From Kordiimonas sp. SCSIO 12603 (GTDB taxonomy: Bacteria; Pseudomonadota; Alphaproteobacteria; Sphingomonadales; Kordiimonadaceae): 64,000 nucleotides of DNA. Location: contig NZ_CP073748.1 of NCBI RefSeq assembly GCF_024398035.1, positions 1,835,520-1,899,519 on the forward strand. The letters run 5' to 3'. A model generated the notes under the pieces. The model saw only the letters and a program-made list of their open reading frames with translations, was not told the origin of the DNA and searched no databases. Positions 27,122-37,100 of the stretch are shown here, in pieces; within the stretch, counting starts at the first letter, position 1; the number at the start of each line of letters is the position of its first letter. Position numbers and translations under genes: made by a program.

Positions 27122-27634
27122 TTATTGGTTATTCACAGCAGATGCAGCGGTAATTCGGTAAAACATCCCCATTGAAAAATCTTGCAGCAGCTCGAAGTGC
27201 CCTTCAATCAATATTGGATCATAGGTGAATTTTACGGGTATATCCGTGATTACCTCTACGAAACCTCCAGGGCCGCCGGGCATATGGAAAGGGCAGGCGT
27301 GTGGATATGCCATCAGGATAAAGTGGCTTTGAAATTCTCCTGCATCAAGAGGTAATAAATAGCCATTGAGTTTTACGGATGAGTTATCAAGAGATTTGAG
27401 TGCTGGTGTAAACGTAGGCACATATTGAACGAAGTTATTAATCTCTTCCTGTCTAACCTCAATGCCTGTCAAAATGCTCCAATCAATTGAGCCCTGAGTA
27501 CTTGGTGCAGGTTTCCATATTTCCGGAATATTTTGTTCAGCGAAGGGACGGAGAAGATCATCCTGAGCGGTTACATTTATGCTTATAAAAAGGCTGAGAA
27601 AAATCAGGATGCGGTATGTGAACTTATTTTCCAT
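27122..27634 (-). CDS. DUF3299 secreted/periplasmic protein of the ABC operon
   Basis: The 170 residues begin with a signal peptide (LIFLSLFISINVTAQ). The mature part includes VKLNGYLLPLDAG, HFILMAYPHACPFHMPGGP and FVEV, the CxxH-containing core of DUF3299. Family members accompany FtsX-like ABC systems, including zinc-regulated ones. An AGAGGA site precedes the ATG, and the gene starts one base after the permease stop. It therefore forms the third gene of the operon. A metal-binding role through Cys/His is an inference. Confidence 0.72.
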   Translation of the reverse strand: MENKFTYRILIFLSLFISINVTAQDDLLRPFAEQNIPEIWKPAPSTQGSIDWSILTGIEVRQEEINNFVQYVPTFTPALKSLDNSSVKLNGYLLPLDAGEFQSHFILMAYPHACPFHMPGGPGGFVEVITDIPVKFTYDPILIEGHFELLQDFSMGMFYRITAASAVNNQ

Positions 27635-27635
27635 T

Positions 27636-28952
27636 CTAGCGTCCTCTTTTTAACAATATAGATGGATCAACGCGGTATGCATTAAGGGCAGGCCACAGTG
27701 ATGCAGCAGCCCCAATCAGAACCACCCCTATTATCAGGCCAAGTTCGGTTGAATATAATCGCATGCCTGTAAGCCCAAATACCGCAACAGGGGCGTAAGT
27801 TTCATGAAGAACCAGTAGTAAAAGATGGGCTAAGGAAACACCAATAACAGCACTGGTTATTGCGATTAACAACCCTTCCAGAAGACGTTGGCTGATAGTA
27901 AATGTTGTGCTGGCTCCAACTGCTCGCATAAGCGCCATATCGTATAATCCCGCAGCTGAAGAATGACTGACTGTTACAAATATACTCATGCCGCCAATCA
28001 CCGCGAGTATTATAGCAACAGCCTGAATGGTTTCTGAGATGCCAGCGGTGAGGTCAAAAAGCCTAGTGATTTCAATAGCGGGTGCCGCTGCTTGCAAACC
28101 GGGTGTTGAATTGACCATGCGGGGCATATGAACGGCTGCGATTGGCGATTTGTACCGAACAAGAAGGGCCGTGATTTCACGCTCTTCTGTGTCTATCGAT
28201 TGTAGATCTGTGACGGGCCGAGACCGTATATCCTTTTCATGATGATGAGCCTCATCCTCATGTTCTTCATGTTCTTCATGTTCTTCATGTTCGCTGTGTT
28301 CTTCTAGAGTGTCATGTGCTTCTTCACCGTGGGCAAGCCATATGCTGTCCACGGACGTTAAAATCAGGCGATCTAAAATACTGTCAGTTGGCTCCAGAAT
28401 ACCGGTTACTTCATAGGGGGCGTGTTGGTGTTGAGCTTCATTGGTTCCGGAAGAAGACAGGCCGTGGGAACTGTAAAACTTTTGGCCCAGGTTCATTTTA
28501 AGCGCCTTATGTACTGATGAACCAATGACAACCTGCTGAGCTTCATGCCATATTTCGCCAGAAGCTAAACGGGCATTATAGAATTTCATAATATTAGGCG
28601 TTGTCCCTACAACCCTGAATCTTCTGAAACTATCCCCGAGTGCGAGCGGTAATGTTTCAGAGACATGGGGGTGTTTCATTATGGTTTGGGCATCCGTAAG
28701 AGGGATATTGCCTGTTGGGATATCTATGTGAAGTAAACTTGAAAGAACAAGCTGAAGAGGGCTGCCTTTAGCTCCAACAACCAAATCAACATCAGCAATA
28801 TCCTGTTTAAGCCGGTATGTTGAATGTGCTTTTATTTGAATAAGTAATGACATCAGGGCGACGGCGGCTGCAAGCGTAGCTATGGTAAGAAATGTGCTTA
28901 GTGGACGGTGCAGCATGTTTGCCAATGTTAATTTGAAAATGAGCTTCTTCAT
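27636..28952 (-). CDS. ABC transporter permease (FtsX/MacB-like) with His/Glu-rich loop
   Basis: The 438 residues follow the MacB/LolC-type topology. There is one N-terminal TM (about 19-39), a large periplasmic domain and three C-terminal TM segments (about 314-334, 362-384 and 405-425). Inside the periplasmic domain, residues 208-239 form a run of His and Glu (EEHEEHE-type) encoded by a 9-bp tandem repeat. It is a likely Zn/Cu/Ni-binding sequence. It lies between the ATPase (4-bp ATGA overlap) and DUF3299 genes. The layout resembles the Vibrio Zrg zinc-uptake system (ATPase, permease, DUF3299). It lacks a visible DUF2796 partner, so zinc transport is a hypothesis. Confidence 0.78.
   Translation of the reverse strand: MKKLIFKLTLANMLHRPLSTFLTIATLAAAVALMSLLIQIKAHSTYRLKQDIADVDLVVGAKGSPLQLVLSSLLHIDIPTGNIPLTDAQTIMKHPHVSETLPLALGDSFRRFRVVGTTPNIMKFYNARLASGEIWHEAQQVVIGSSVHKALKMNLGQKFYSSHGLSSSGTNEAQHQHAPYEVTGILEPTDSILDRLILTSVDSIWLAHGEEAHDTLEEHSEHEEHEEHEEHEDEAHHHEKDIRSRPVTDLQSIDTEEREITALLVRYKSPIAAVHMPRMVNSTPGLQAAAPAIEITRLFDLTAGISETIQAVAIILAVIGGMSIFVTVSHSSAAGLYDMALMRAVGASTTFTISQRLLEGLLIAITSAVIGVSLAHLLLLVLHETYAPVAVFGLTGMRLYSTELGLIIGVVLIGAAASLWPALNAYRVDPSILLKRGR
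28261..28287. repeat. 9-bp tandem repeat coding for the His/Glu loop
   Basis: Three exact copies of tgttcttca lie in tandem within the permease gene, with a partial fourth. Copy-number change here would alter the length of the His/Glu loop without a frameshift. Confidence 0.8.
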
Positions 28953-29623
28953 GCTGGGCTCGTTTCTTGGCTTTTCAAAATGAGGCGCTTTTCAAAGAAA
29001 GGTTTAATACGCTTATCATGGCTTGCCACCAGCAGTGTTGCACCCCATTCGGTACACAAGTTATTTAGCAATTCCATAACGTGTGCGGTATTCTCATCAT
29101 CAAGAGCTGACGTTGGTTCATCCGCAATAAGGACTGGTGGTTGGCACATCGCGGCTCGAGCAATTGCCACACGCTGTGCTTCACCATGGCTTAAAGCTGA
29201 AGGCTTGGTGTGTTTCTTATCAGTTAAACCTAAGCGCTTTAGAAGATGTTCAGCCCAGTCTTTATCAATAGGCTGGTTGGTGAATTGTTGGGGCAGGGTT
29301 ATGTTTTCGTAAACGTTTAGGCTGGAAACTAAATGATAGTCCTGAAAAATTAAACCGAACATTGATGCTCTCAGTTGGTCTATTTCTCCGGATTGTAAAC
29401 CAGATAGTAGTATACCGTTTACCCAAATATCACCGGAAGAAGGGTTAGATAGGCCAGATAGTAGAGAGATTAATGTAGTTTTTCCGCATCCTGAGGCGCC
29501 TAGCAGAAGTTGGTTTTCGCCTTCATTCAAGCACCAACTTTTAATGTATAGTACCTCTTGGTCGCTATAGCGGTGACGTAGTTCTTTAGCTTCGATTAGC
29601 GGCGTTTCACTATCTGTAGGCAT
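28949..29623 (-). CDS. ABC transporter ATP-binding protein (LolD/MacB-like)
   Basis: This 224-residue ATPase has Walker A GASGCGKTT, Q-loop region MFGLIFQDYHLVSSL, signature LSHGEAQR, Walker B VLIADEP and the ASHD switch. It belongs to the LolD/MacB-type subfamily that works with FtsX-like permeases. Its stop overlaps the permease start (ATGA). The ATG at 29623 has a weak ribosome-binding site. A zinc-uptake-regulator-like AT-rich box lies about 45 bp upstream. Confidence 0.87.
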   Translation of the reverse strand: MPTDSETPLIEAKELRHRYSDQEVLYIKSWCLNEGENQLLLGASGCGKTTLISLLSGLSNPSSGDIWVNGILLSGLQSGEIDQLRASMFGLIFQDYHLVSSLNVYENITLPQQFTNQPIDKDWAEHLLKRLGLTDKKHTKPSALSHGEAQRVAIARAAMCQPPVLIADEPTSALDDENTAHVMELLNNLCTEWGATLLVASHDKRIKPFFEKRLILKSQETSPA

Positions 29624-29665
29624 GAGCGATATACTGGCATTAGGTATATTAGTTTTTTTGATTTA

Positions 29666-29683
29666 GTAATGTTATATAATCAC
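29666..29683. promoter_or_regulatory. Possible Zur-type box upstream of the ABC operon
   Basis: GTAATGTTATATAATCAC lies upstream of the ATPase gene. The left half ATGTTATA matches the start of the known Zur core of proteobacteria, while the right half matches poorly. It is reported because the operon resembles zinc-uptake genes; the match is only suggestive. Confidence 0.3.
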
Positions 29684-29770
29684 TTTATAAAATGAGCAAG
29701 CTTCAAGAATATGACTATAACTATAGTAAGAAGTGGGGAGTGTACGGTAAATGGGGTACCCTAGATAAAC

Positions 29771-29798
29771 AACAGGCAGCGCCATAGCACTGCCTGTT
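29771..29798 (-). terminator. Terminator of the gamma-glutamyltransferase gene
   Basis: AACAGGCAG (29771-29779) and CTGCCTGTT (29790-29798) form a perfect 9-bp stem 21 bp past the minus-strand stop codon. TTTAT follows on that strand. The T-run is short. Confidence 0.6.
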
Positions 29799-29818
29799 TC
29801 TTGGAAGATTAATCGATG

Positions 29819-31597
29819 TCAATAGCCGATGGCCTGGCCATCTTTGCGCATCTCTGTTGCACCTATGTAAACCCCGGTTTTAGGGTCACGCATAATGGCT
29901 TGATATCCACCAAACATAATGCCGTTATCAATAACTTGAACCCGGTGGCCCATTGCTTTCAGTTTTGCCACCGTTTTAGCGTTGATGCCTGGTTCAAGGT
30001 TTAGGGTTCCGATTAAATCCACACTGTTATCACCGATGCGACCAGTTGGCTCGCGACCACCGATATGGTTAAGCCTTGCTGCATCACCAGCTTCTTGCAG
30101 GTTCATGCCGTAATCAACAATATTGATCAGCACCTGAACGTGGCCTTGTGGCTGCATCCCACCACCCATCAAGCCGAAGCTGATATATGGCTGACCGTCT
30201 TTCATCACAAAAGCAGGAATAATAGTATTAAAGGGCCTTTTCCCCGGTGCGTAAACATTCGGGTGATTAGGGTCCATAGAGAATAATTGACCCCGGTCCT
30301 GAAGCATAAAGCCGAGACCATCAGGCACGAGCCCAGAGCCCATACCACGATAGTTAGATTGAATGAGGGAAACCATCATGCCGTCTTTATCAGCCACCGT
30401 AAGGTATGTGGTATCCCCTTCACCTTCAATTCTTGGGTCGCCCGGCTCAGGATTAGGGTTAACCTTGGCTGGGTCAATAAGAGCAAAACGCTTTTGGCCA
30501 TATTCGTCAGTGAGCAGGCTTTTGATATCAAAATCGCTGAAGGCAGGGTCTGCATAGAAGCGGCCTAAGTCTTCAAAGGCTAGTCGTTTCGCTTCTGTAA
30601 TGTAATGAAGTACCTCTGCGCTGCCGCGTGACCATTGGGTTAGGTCTACATTTTTTAAAATATTAGCCATTTGAAGGGCTGCAAAGCCTTGGCTGTTTGG
30701 CGGCAGTTCACAAAGTTCATGGCCTCGATAGTCAACACAAGCGGGGTCTACCCATTCGCTCTTATGGTTTGCAAAATCTTCATAGCGCAGGTCTCCCCCA
30801 ATGCGTTTCATATAGGCATCAATAGTTTTCGCTATTTCACCTTTGTAGTAAGCGTCTCTGCCTTCGCTGGCTAACATTTTAAAGGTACGTGCCAGGTCAG
30901 GGTTTTTGAAAAGTGATCCTGCTTTCGGTGCACCATTTTTGAAATAAGTAGCGCGGGCATTATCAAATTCATTGATTGTCGCAATGCGTTCTTCAAAGCG
31001 TGCCAGGTTCATCTGGAAATAACGTGCGATTACTGGCGACACTGGAAAACCGTTTTCCGCATAGTCAATTGCAGGCTTTAAAACGTCTGACATGGGTTTG
31101 TTGCCAAAGCGTTTGTGAAGCTCGAACCAACCATCTACAGCACCGGGTACACTAACAGGTAAATCCCCAAATGGTGGTAGTGTGTCCTTGCCCTTCAGTC
31201 TCGCCGCTAACTCATCATAAGAGCGGCCCTTAGGGCTCCTGCCTGATGCATTAAGGCCATAAAGTTTCTTGGTTTTCGGATCCCATACAATAGCGAACAA
31301 ATCGCCGCCCATTCCGTTGCCCGTGGGTTCCATAAGTCCGATAGCGACGTTTGCTGCAATGGCTGCATCTACTGCATTCCCACCTGCTTTGAGGATATCT
31401 ATTGCTACTTGGCTTGCAAGTGGGTGCGCGGTGGCTGCCATGCCGTGTTCTGCATAAACTGGGCTTCTGGACCAAAGCGCACCAACAGGTCTGCCGCCAG
31501 CGCCAATATCATCGATAACTGGTTTATCGTCAGCTGCGGTTGCGGCTAATGAAGCTGCCAGCATTATCGTGGCAGCGCCTTTTTTTAGAAACTTCAT
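29819..31597 (-). CDS. ggt: Gamma-glutamyltransferase
   Basis: This 592-residue protein has an N-terminal signal peptide (GAATIMLAASLAATAA). It belongs to the Ntn-hydrolase GGT family: AATAHPLASQVAIDILKAGGNAVDAAIAAN, NGMGGDLFAIVW and GEGDTTYLTV. Thr396 is the expected autocatalytic cleavage site and nucleophile, and S(N)YRGMGSGLV follows it. Periplasmic GGT cleaves glutathione and gamma-glutamyl amides. The MMGGGMQPQGHVQV-like sequence (GLMGGGMQPQGHVQVLIN) and RLNHIGGREP are also conserved. A perfect-stem terminator follows. It is divergent from a TonB receptor gene. Confidence 0.9.
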   Translation of the reverse strand: MKFLKKGAATIMLAASLAATAADDKPVIDDIGAGGRPVGALWSRSPVYAEHGMAATAHPLASQVAIDILKAGGNAVDAAIAANVAIGLMEPTGNGMGGDLFAIVWDPKTKKLYGLNASGRSPKGRSYDELAARLKGKDTLPPFGDLPVSVPGAVDGWFELHKRFGNKPMSDVLKPAIDYAENGFPVSPVIARYFQMNLARFEERIATINEFDNARATYFKNGAPKAGSLFKNPDLARTFKMLASEGRDAYYKGEIAKTIDAYMKRIGGDLRYEDFANHKSEWVDPACVDYRGHELCELPPNSQGFAALQMANILKNVDLTQWSRGSAEVLHYITEAKRLAFEDLGRFYADPAFSDFDIKSLLTDEYGQKRFALIDPAKVNPNPEPGDPRIEGEGDTTYLTVADKDGMMVSLIQSNYRGMGSGLVPDGLGFMLQDRGQLFSMDPNHPNVYAPGKRPFNTIIPAFVMKDGQPYISFGLMGGGMQPQGHVQVLINIVDYGMNLQEAGDAARLNHIGGREPTGRIGDNSVDLIGTLNLEPGINAKTVAKLKAMGHRVQVIDNGIMFGGYQAIMRDPKTGVYIGATEMRKDGQAIGY

Positions 31598-31944
31598 GTT
31601 TTATTCCCCTCATAAGCAGCGTGGTGTGGCTGCGTAACTTGCCCCTGAGTTTTCAAACGGAAGGTTACCGCAAACCAGACGATTGCCAATACAAACACGA
31701 AAAGGTGATTGCCTCTAACTGAAGTTATAGAGATATGGGTATTGCTTGACATAAGGGCCAAAGGCTTGTGTGTTACCGTGCAATGTAAGCGAAAGTACGG
31801 TTTGGGACGTGCTTTGGAGCTTACAAAGGGAATGTTCATCCCATGGGGGCGGGGGATATACATGAAGAGATAATTTTGTGTGTTTATTAGTGATCGCGTG
31901 TGTTTCGCGATTAAACCCTGAACTATTGCCTAAATTGCCCCGAT
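31598..31944. other. Intergenic region between ggt and TonB receptor gene
   Basis: This divergent promoter region of 347 bp contains a consensus -35-like TTGACA at 31744-31749. It also has a perfect dyad ATCGCG (31893-31898)/CGCGAT (31906-31911), inside wider GTTTA/TAAAC flanks, close to the TonB receptor start. That dyad is a plausible operator. No gene was recognised; the minus-strand open frame here has no codon or ribosome-binding evidence. Confidence 0.45.
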
Positions 31945-33987
31945 ATGCCGTTTCCTCAGACTATAAAATTTAATCAAAACACCAAACTTGCCAGGCCTTA
32001 CCGCTTAGCTGTTCTGTCAGTATTTTTGCCTGCTTTTATTACTCTTGATGCGCAAGCCGATGCTACAGAGTTTTATGATTTGAAGGAAATCAGCGTAACA
32101 GCTGTTAGAAGCAAAGATAGAGTTCTTCAGCCTGCGCTTGAGCTTGATCAGGCATATTTTGAACAGACTGTCCCAACAGATTTTACCGATGTTTTCCGGG
32201 GTGTACTTGGGGTTGGTATTCGGACTAACTCAAGGGGTGAAGCAGTACTGAGGTTACGCGGTTCGGAAGAGCGTCAGTCGCAGGTGTTTATTGATGGCGC
32301 GCCAATAAGTGTTCCTTGGGATGGTCGCGCTGACCTTTCTCTGTTTCCTGCTAGTTTGATTAGAAGCGCGCGGGTTATCAAGAGCGCAGCACCTATTGAA
32401 TATGGTGCAAACGCGGTTTTGGGTGTTGTCGATATATCTACTCTTGATGATAGTGATGAGTTCCGTTTGAACGCACGCACGGAATACGGCACCCATGATA
32501 CCTTCACGTTGGAGGGTGATGTCTATATTCCAATTGGCAATTGGGCGCTTCAGTTTGGTGCAAACCATTTCGAGCGTGATGCCATCAGTGTTGCTGATGA
32601 AGATGTTATTCCGTTTGATCCGCTGGAAGGCGAAGGCAGAACCAACACTGACTTGGAAAGTACAAGCCTTTTTGCAGCCGTATCACTGGATGAAGAATGG
32701 GGAACAGTGCGTGCGTCCATTTTTGATATCAATTCAGAAAAGGGTATAGCCGCTGCGGCACATATTGATCCTGCTGTTGGAAGCCCGCGTTTTTGGCGAT
32801 ATCCCAACTGGCATATGACACAAATAAACTTGGCTGCAGATATTAATTTGAATGATACTACCAATCTAAGGGTGAATACTTGGCGGCAGGACTTCGAACA
32901 AACCATACTGTCTTTCACCGATGTGAATTATAACGAGCTTGAAGACAGACAGGATGATGAAGATAACACATGGGGCGGGCGCGTTGTGCTTTCTCATGAG
33001 CAGCCGCTCATTACTACACGACTGGTAGCGTCCTTACAGCAAAGCACCCATGAGCAAACCGAGGATGACATACTCGGCGGTGTGAACGGGGAACTGGAAA
33101 GGTTTCGCCAGCGTTTGTTCAGTGTTGGTGGCGAAGTTGATGTGCCTTTAAGCGAAAATGTGAAAACATCTTTTGCACTTGCTTATGACAGAGCAGCAAC
33201 ACCGCTAACGGGTGGCCGACCAGAACAGCCAGCCATTGGAAAATGGGCGGCAAGCGGAGCATTGGAATGGCAGGCATCACCTGATGTAACTGTCACTGCA
33301 ACGGTAGGACAGCGCCTTAGATTTCCAACCATGCGGGAGTTATATGGCACGGCGCTTGGGCGTTTTCTTTTAAACCCTGACCTAAGGCCAGAAACAGCTT
33401 TGTTGGCTGATGTAACCATTGATTGGGCTCCAGCTGATTTACCAATTACACTAACGGTTACACCGTGGATTTCACGTATAGATGATACGCTTTCACGCCG
33501 GAACGTGACGGTAGATGGCTCTGTTCTTCGTCAGCGGTTTAATCTGGAAGGCTCACGCGGTATTGGCCTTGAGGCGGCATTCACTTGGGCGGTGAGTGAC
33601 GGACTAAGCTTTGAAGCAAATATGCTTCTGCAGGACTTGAAGGCAGATCAGAATGAAGAAGGTAATCGTCCAGTATTGTTTCAGCGACCTAATAGCCAGA
33701 TATTGCTGGCCGCGAACTATAGGTTTGAAGGCGGAGCTAATATACGCGCTGAAATGAACCACACTGGTCGCGCTTTTGATGAAGATGAAGACGGTAGTGT
33801 TGTGGCACTTAACAGATCAAATGAATTTAATGTGCAGTTTTATGTGCCTCTCAAGGAAACCAGCTTTGGCTCTTTGCAGTTTTATGGTGCCTTGAACAAT
33901 ATTACAGATACGGTTGTCTTGCCGCAGTTAGGCTTACCTGCGCCAGGACGGACTATAAAATTTGGTATTAGGCTTAATGGAGGATAA
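31945..33987 (+). CDS. TonB-dependent outer-membrane receptor
   Basis: This 680-residue protein starts with an N-terminal signal peptide (LAVLSVFLPAFITLDAQA) and a TonB-box-like ISVTAVRS. The plug domain has FRGVLGVGIRTNSRGEAVLRLRGSEERQSQVFIDGAPISVPWDGR and ARVIKSAAPIEYGANAVLGVVDI, and a barrel follows. The terminal Phe of a classical C-terminal sequence is absent (KFGIRLNGG). It resembles receptors of the vitamin B12/iron-chelate type in the plug, but the ligand is unknown. The ribosome-binding site is weak. It precedes the sortilin/BNR gene with 192 bp between. Confidence 0.85.
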   Translation: MPFPQTIKFNQNTKLARPYRLAVLSVFLPAFITLDAQADATEFYDLKEISVTAVRSKDRVLQPALELDQAYFEQTVPTDFTDVFRGVLGVGIRTNSRGEAVLRLRGSEERQSQVFIDGAPISVPWDGRADLSLFPASLIRSARVIKSAAPIEYGANAVLGVVDISTLDDSDEFRLNARTEYGTHDTFTLEGDVYIPIGNWALQFGANHFERDAISVADEDVIPFDPLEGEGRTNTDLESTSLFAAVSLDEEWGTVRASIFDINSEKGIAAAAHIDPAVGSPRFWRYPNWHMTQINLAADINLNDTTNLRVNTWRQDFEQTILSFTDVNYNELEDRQDDEDNTWGGRVVLSHEQPLITTRLVASLQQSTHEQTEDDILGGVNGELERFRQRLFSVGGEVDVPLSENVKTSFALAYDRAATPLTGGRPEQPAIGKWAASGALEWQASPDVTVTATVGQRLRFPTMRELYGTALGRFLLNPDLRPETALLADVTIDWAPADLPITLTVTPWISRIDDTLSRRNVTVDGSVLRQRFNLEGSRGIGLEAAFTWAVSDGLSFEANMLLQDLKADQNEEGNRPVLFQRPNSQILLAANYRFEGGANIRAEMNHTGRAFDEDEDGSVVALNRSNEFNVQFYVPLKETSFGSLQFYGALNNITDTVVLPQLGLPAPGRTIKFGIRLNGG

Positions 33988-34068
33988 TGCCATCAAAGAT
34001 CACAAGCATGTGACGTGCAGGAGCTGTGAAAAGAGGCCATCTTCTTTCACGCATGCTTGAGTATATAA

Positions 34069-34087
34069 AACGTTATTTTATAACGTT
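34069..34087. promoter_or_regulatory. Perfect inverted repeat AACGTTAT-TTT-ATAACGTT
   Basis: Eight-base arms (34069-34076 and 34080-34087) with a 3-bp spacer lie about 100 bp before the start of the sortilin/BNR gene. The layout suggests the operator of a dimeric regulator. It is unlike the TACA/TGTA sites elsewhere in the window. Confidence 0.5.
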
Positions 34088-34179
34088 CCTGTATTCGGGA
34101 ATAGAAGTTCGCTATGAAATGGGTAAAGCGTTCTCGCTGTTTCAATCGAGTAGACCAACAAAGCATAAGGGGGAGACCT

Positions 34180-37100
34180 ATGAAGCTTGGGATTAACTTA
34201 GGACTGGCACTGATGATGGCTACATCACCACTGCTGGCTGCAGACGATGATTTGATGTCTGCAAAAACTTTTGCTGGTATGAAAGTTCGGAATATTGGTC
34301 CGGCTTACATGTCTGGACGTGTATCTGATATTGCAGTTGATCAGACCGATCCATCCACATGGTATGTTGCTATGGGATCTGGTGGTGTTTGGAAAACAGT
34401 GAATGCAGGTACAACATGGAAGCCGATCTTTGACGATCAGGATGTTTATTCCATTGGTGATGTTACTATTGATCCTAGCAACCCAAACATTATCTGGGTT
34501 GGTACAGGTGAGAATAACGGTGGTCGCCATATCTCATTCGGCGATGGTGTTTATAAATCGCTTGATGGCGGTAAAACATGGAAGAACATGGGGCTGAAAG
34601 CTTCCGAGCATATCGGCGATATTGTTATCCACCCGACAGATTCAAATACAGTTTGGGTTTCTGCTCAGGGGCCGCTTTGGTCAAAAGGCGGTGAGCGCGG
34701 TGTTTATAAAACTACGGACGGTGGTAAAACATGGCGCAATGTTCTTGAAGGTGACGAATGGACTGGTGTAGGCACACTGGCAATTGATCCGAGCAACCCA
34801 GATAAACTTTATGCCGCTAAATGGCAACGTCAGCGTACTGTAGCAGCGTTAATTGATACAGGTCCAGGATCCGGCCTGTTCACATCTGATGATGGTGGTG
34901 AAACTTGGGTGAAGATGAAAACAGGTCTGCCGGGTGGTGACCTTGGTAAATCAAGCATCGCAGTATCACCAATTGATCCAAACGTTGTGTATGCAGCAAT
35001 TGAAACAAATGGCCGTAAAGGTGGTTTCTGGCGTTCTTCAGACAAGGGTGCAAGCTGGAAGAAAATGTCTGATATCGTTGGTGGCGGTACAGGACCTCAC
35101 TATTATCAGGAAATCTTCGTAGATCCTGACACGTTTGACATGGTTTATATGTCTAGCAACGTAAGCTCGTTTTCAATGGATGGCGGTAAAACATGGAAGA
35201 ACGTCAACCTAAAGAACCGTCACGTTGATGATCATGCTTTTGCATTCCACCCAACTGATCCTGATTTCATTCTTGTGGGTTCAGATGGCGGCCTTTATGA
35301 AAGCCGCGATAACATGGCGACATGGCGCTTTATGGAAGGTATTCCGGTAACGCAGTTCTACAAGATTGCGGCTGATGATGATTACCCATTCTATAATGTT
35401 TATGGCGGTACACAGGATAACTCCACTCAAGGTGGGCCAAGCCGTACACGCCGTGAAGATGGTATCAAAAATTCAGATTGGTATCTGATTATGGGTGGTG
35501 ATGGTCACCAGCCTGCAACAGAACCTGGCAATCCAGATATTGTTTATGCGCAGTGGCAGCAGGGTAACCTGAACCGTTATGACCGCAAAACACGGGAAAC
35601 AATCTACATTCAGCCGCAAGGCAAACCGGGTGACCCGGCAGAGCGCTTCAACTGGGATGCGCCGATCAATGTTTCTCATCATGACCCGAAGCGCCTGTAT
35701 CACGCATCACAGCGCCTGTGGCGTTCTGATGATCGCGGTGATAGCTGGACAGCGATTTCACCTGATTTGACCCGCAATGAGAACCGCCTGCACCTTCCAA
35801 TGATGGACCGCAAGTGGGGTGCTGAAGCTGGTTGGGATCTTTATGCGATGTCCAACTACAACACGATTGCGAACGTGGCTGAAAGCCCAGTGGATGAAAA
35901 CATCCTTTATGTGGGTACAGATGATGGCCTTATTCAGGTTACGTCTGATGGCGGTGAGAACTGGACACGCTACGAGATTGGTAAAATCAAAGGCGTTCCT
36001 GCGCGTGCATACGTGAATGATATTCGTGCTGACCGTTTCGATGCCGATACAGTTTACGCGGCACTCGATAACCATAAGGAAGGTGATTATAAGCCTTACC
36101 TTATCAAGAGTACAAACCGTGGTAAAAGCTGGAAAATGATCACTGGTGGTCTGCCAGAGAAGAACCTTGTGTGGCGTATTACACAGGACCATGTGAACAA
36201 AGACCTTATGTTCATTGGTACTGAGTTTGGCCTTTATTTCACAGTTGATGGTGGTTCAAACTGGGTAGAGCTAACAGGCGGCGTTCCAACAATTTCTTTC
36301 CGTGATGTTCGCATTCAGCGTAGAGAAAATGATTTGGTAGCAGGTAGCTTTGGCCGTGGTATCTTCATTCTTGATGATTATTCAGCTCTTCGTGGTTTGA
36401 ATAAAGATACACTTGATCAGGAAGCGCTCCTATTTGCTAAAGATAAAACGCTTCTTTTCAATGAAGATGGCCTTCATAGTGATAATCAGGGTGCTAACCA
36501 GTGGGTTGCTGATAACCCGCCATACGGTGCAACCTTCACATATTATCTGAAAGACACGTTTAAAACATCTAAGCAAAAGCGTGTTGCTGCGGATAAGAAA
36601 CTCGCAAAAGATGGCAAAGATGTATTGTTCCCGGCGTGGGATGTGCTTGAAGCCGAGCTTCGTGAAGCAAAACCAAAGGTATTTGTAACCATTAAGGATG
36701 CTTCTGGAAAAGTGATCCGTCATGTAGCAGCTGCAAACAAAAAAGGTGTGCAGCGGGTAACATGGGACCTTCACCATGCGGCACAGGAAGCGATTACCTA
36801 TGCGGCGAGTTCTTCACGTGCGAAGAATGCGAACGGTGTAAAAGCTATTCCTGGTACATATACAGCAACACTGAATGTGCGCGAGAACGGCAATATTCGC
36901 CAGCTGGCACAGCCGGTTTCTTTCGAAGTGGTAGCCGATGTTGCACCAACGCTTCAGAAAGCATCAGCTGCTGAAGTGCAGGCCTTCCAGCAGAAGGTTA
37001 GCAAAGCTGGCGCCGCTGTTCGGGCGGCAAGTGCTGTGATCAGTGACCTGCAGAAGCAGCTTAAAGTCTACCGCGTGGCGATGGACCGTACAGCTGATCA

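Noticed and set aside
31594-31863. Minus-strand 89-residue open frame upstream of ggt
   Set aside because: No start context or family resemblance; it lies in the presumed promoter region and overlaps the ggt start.
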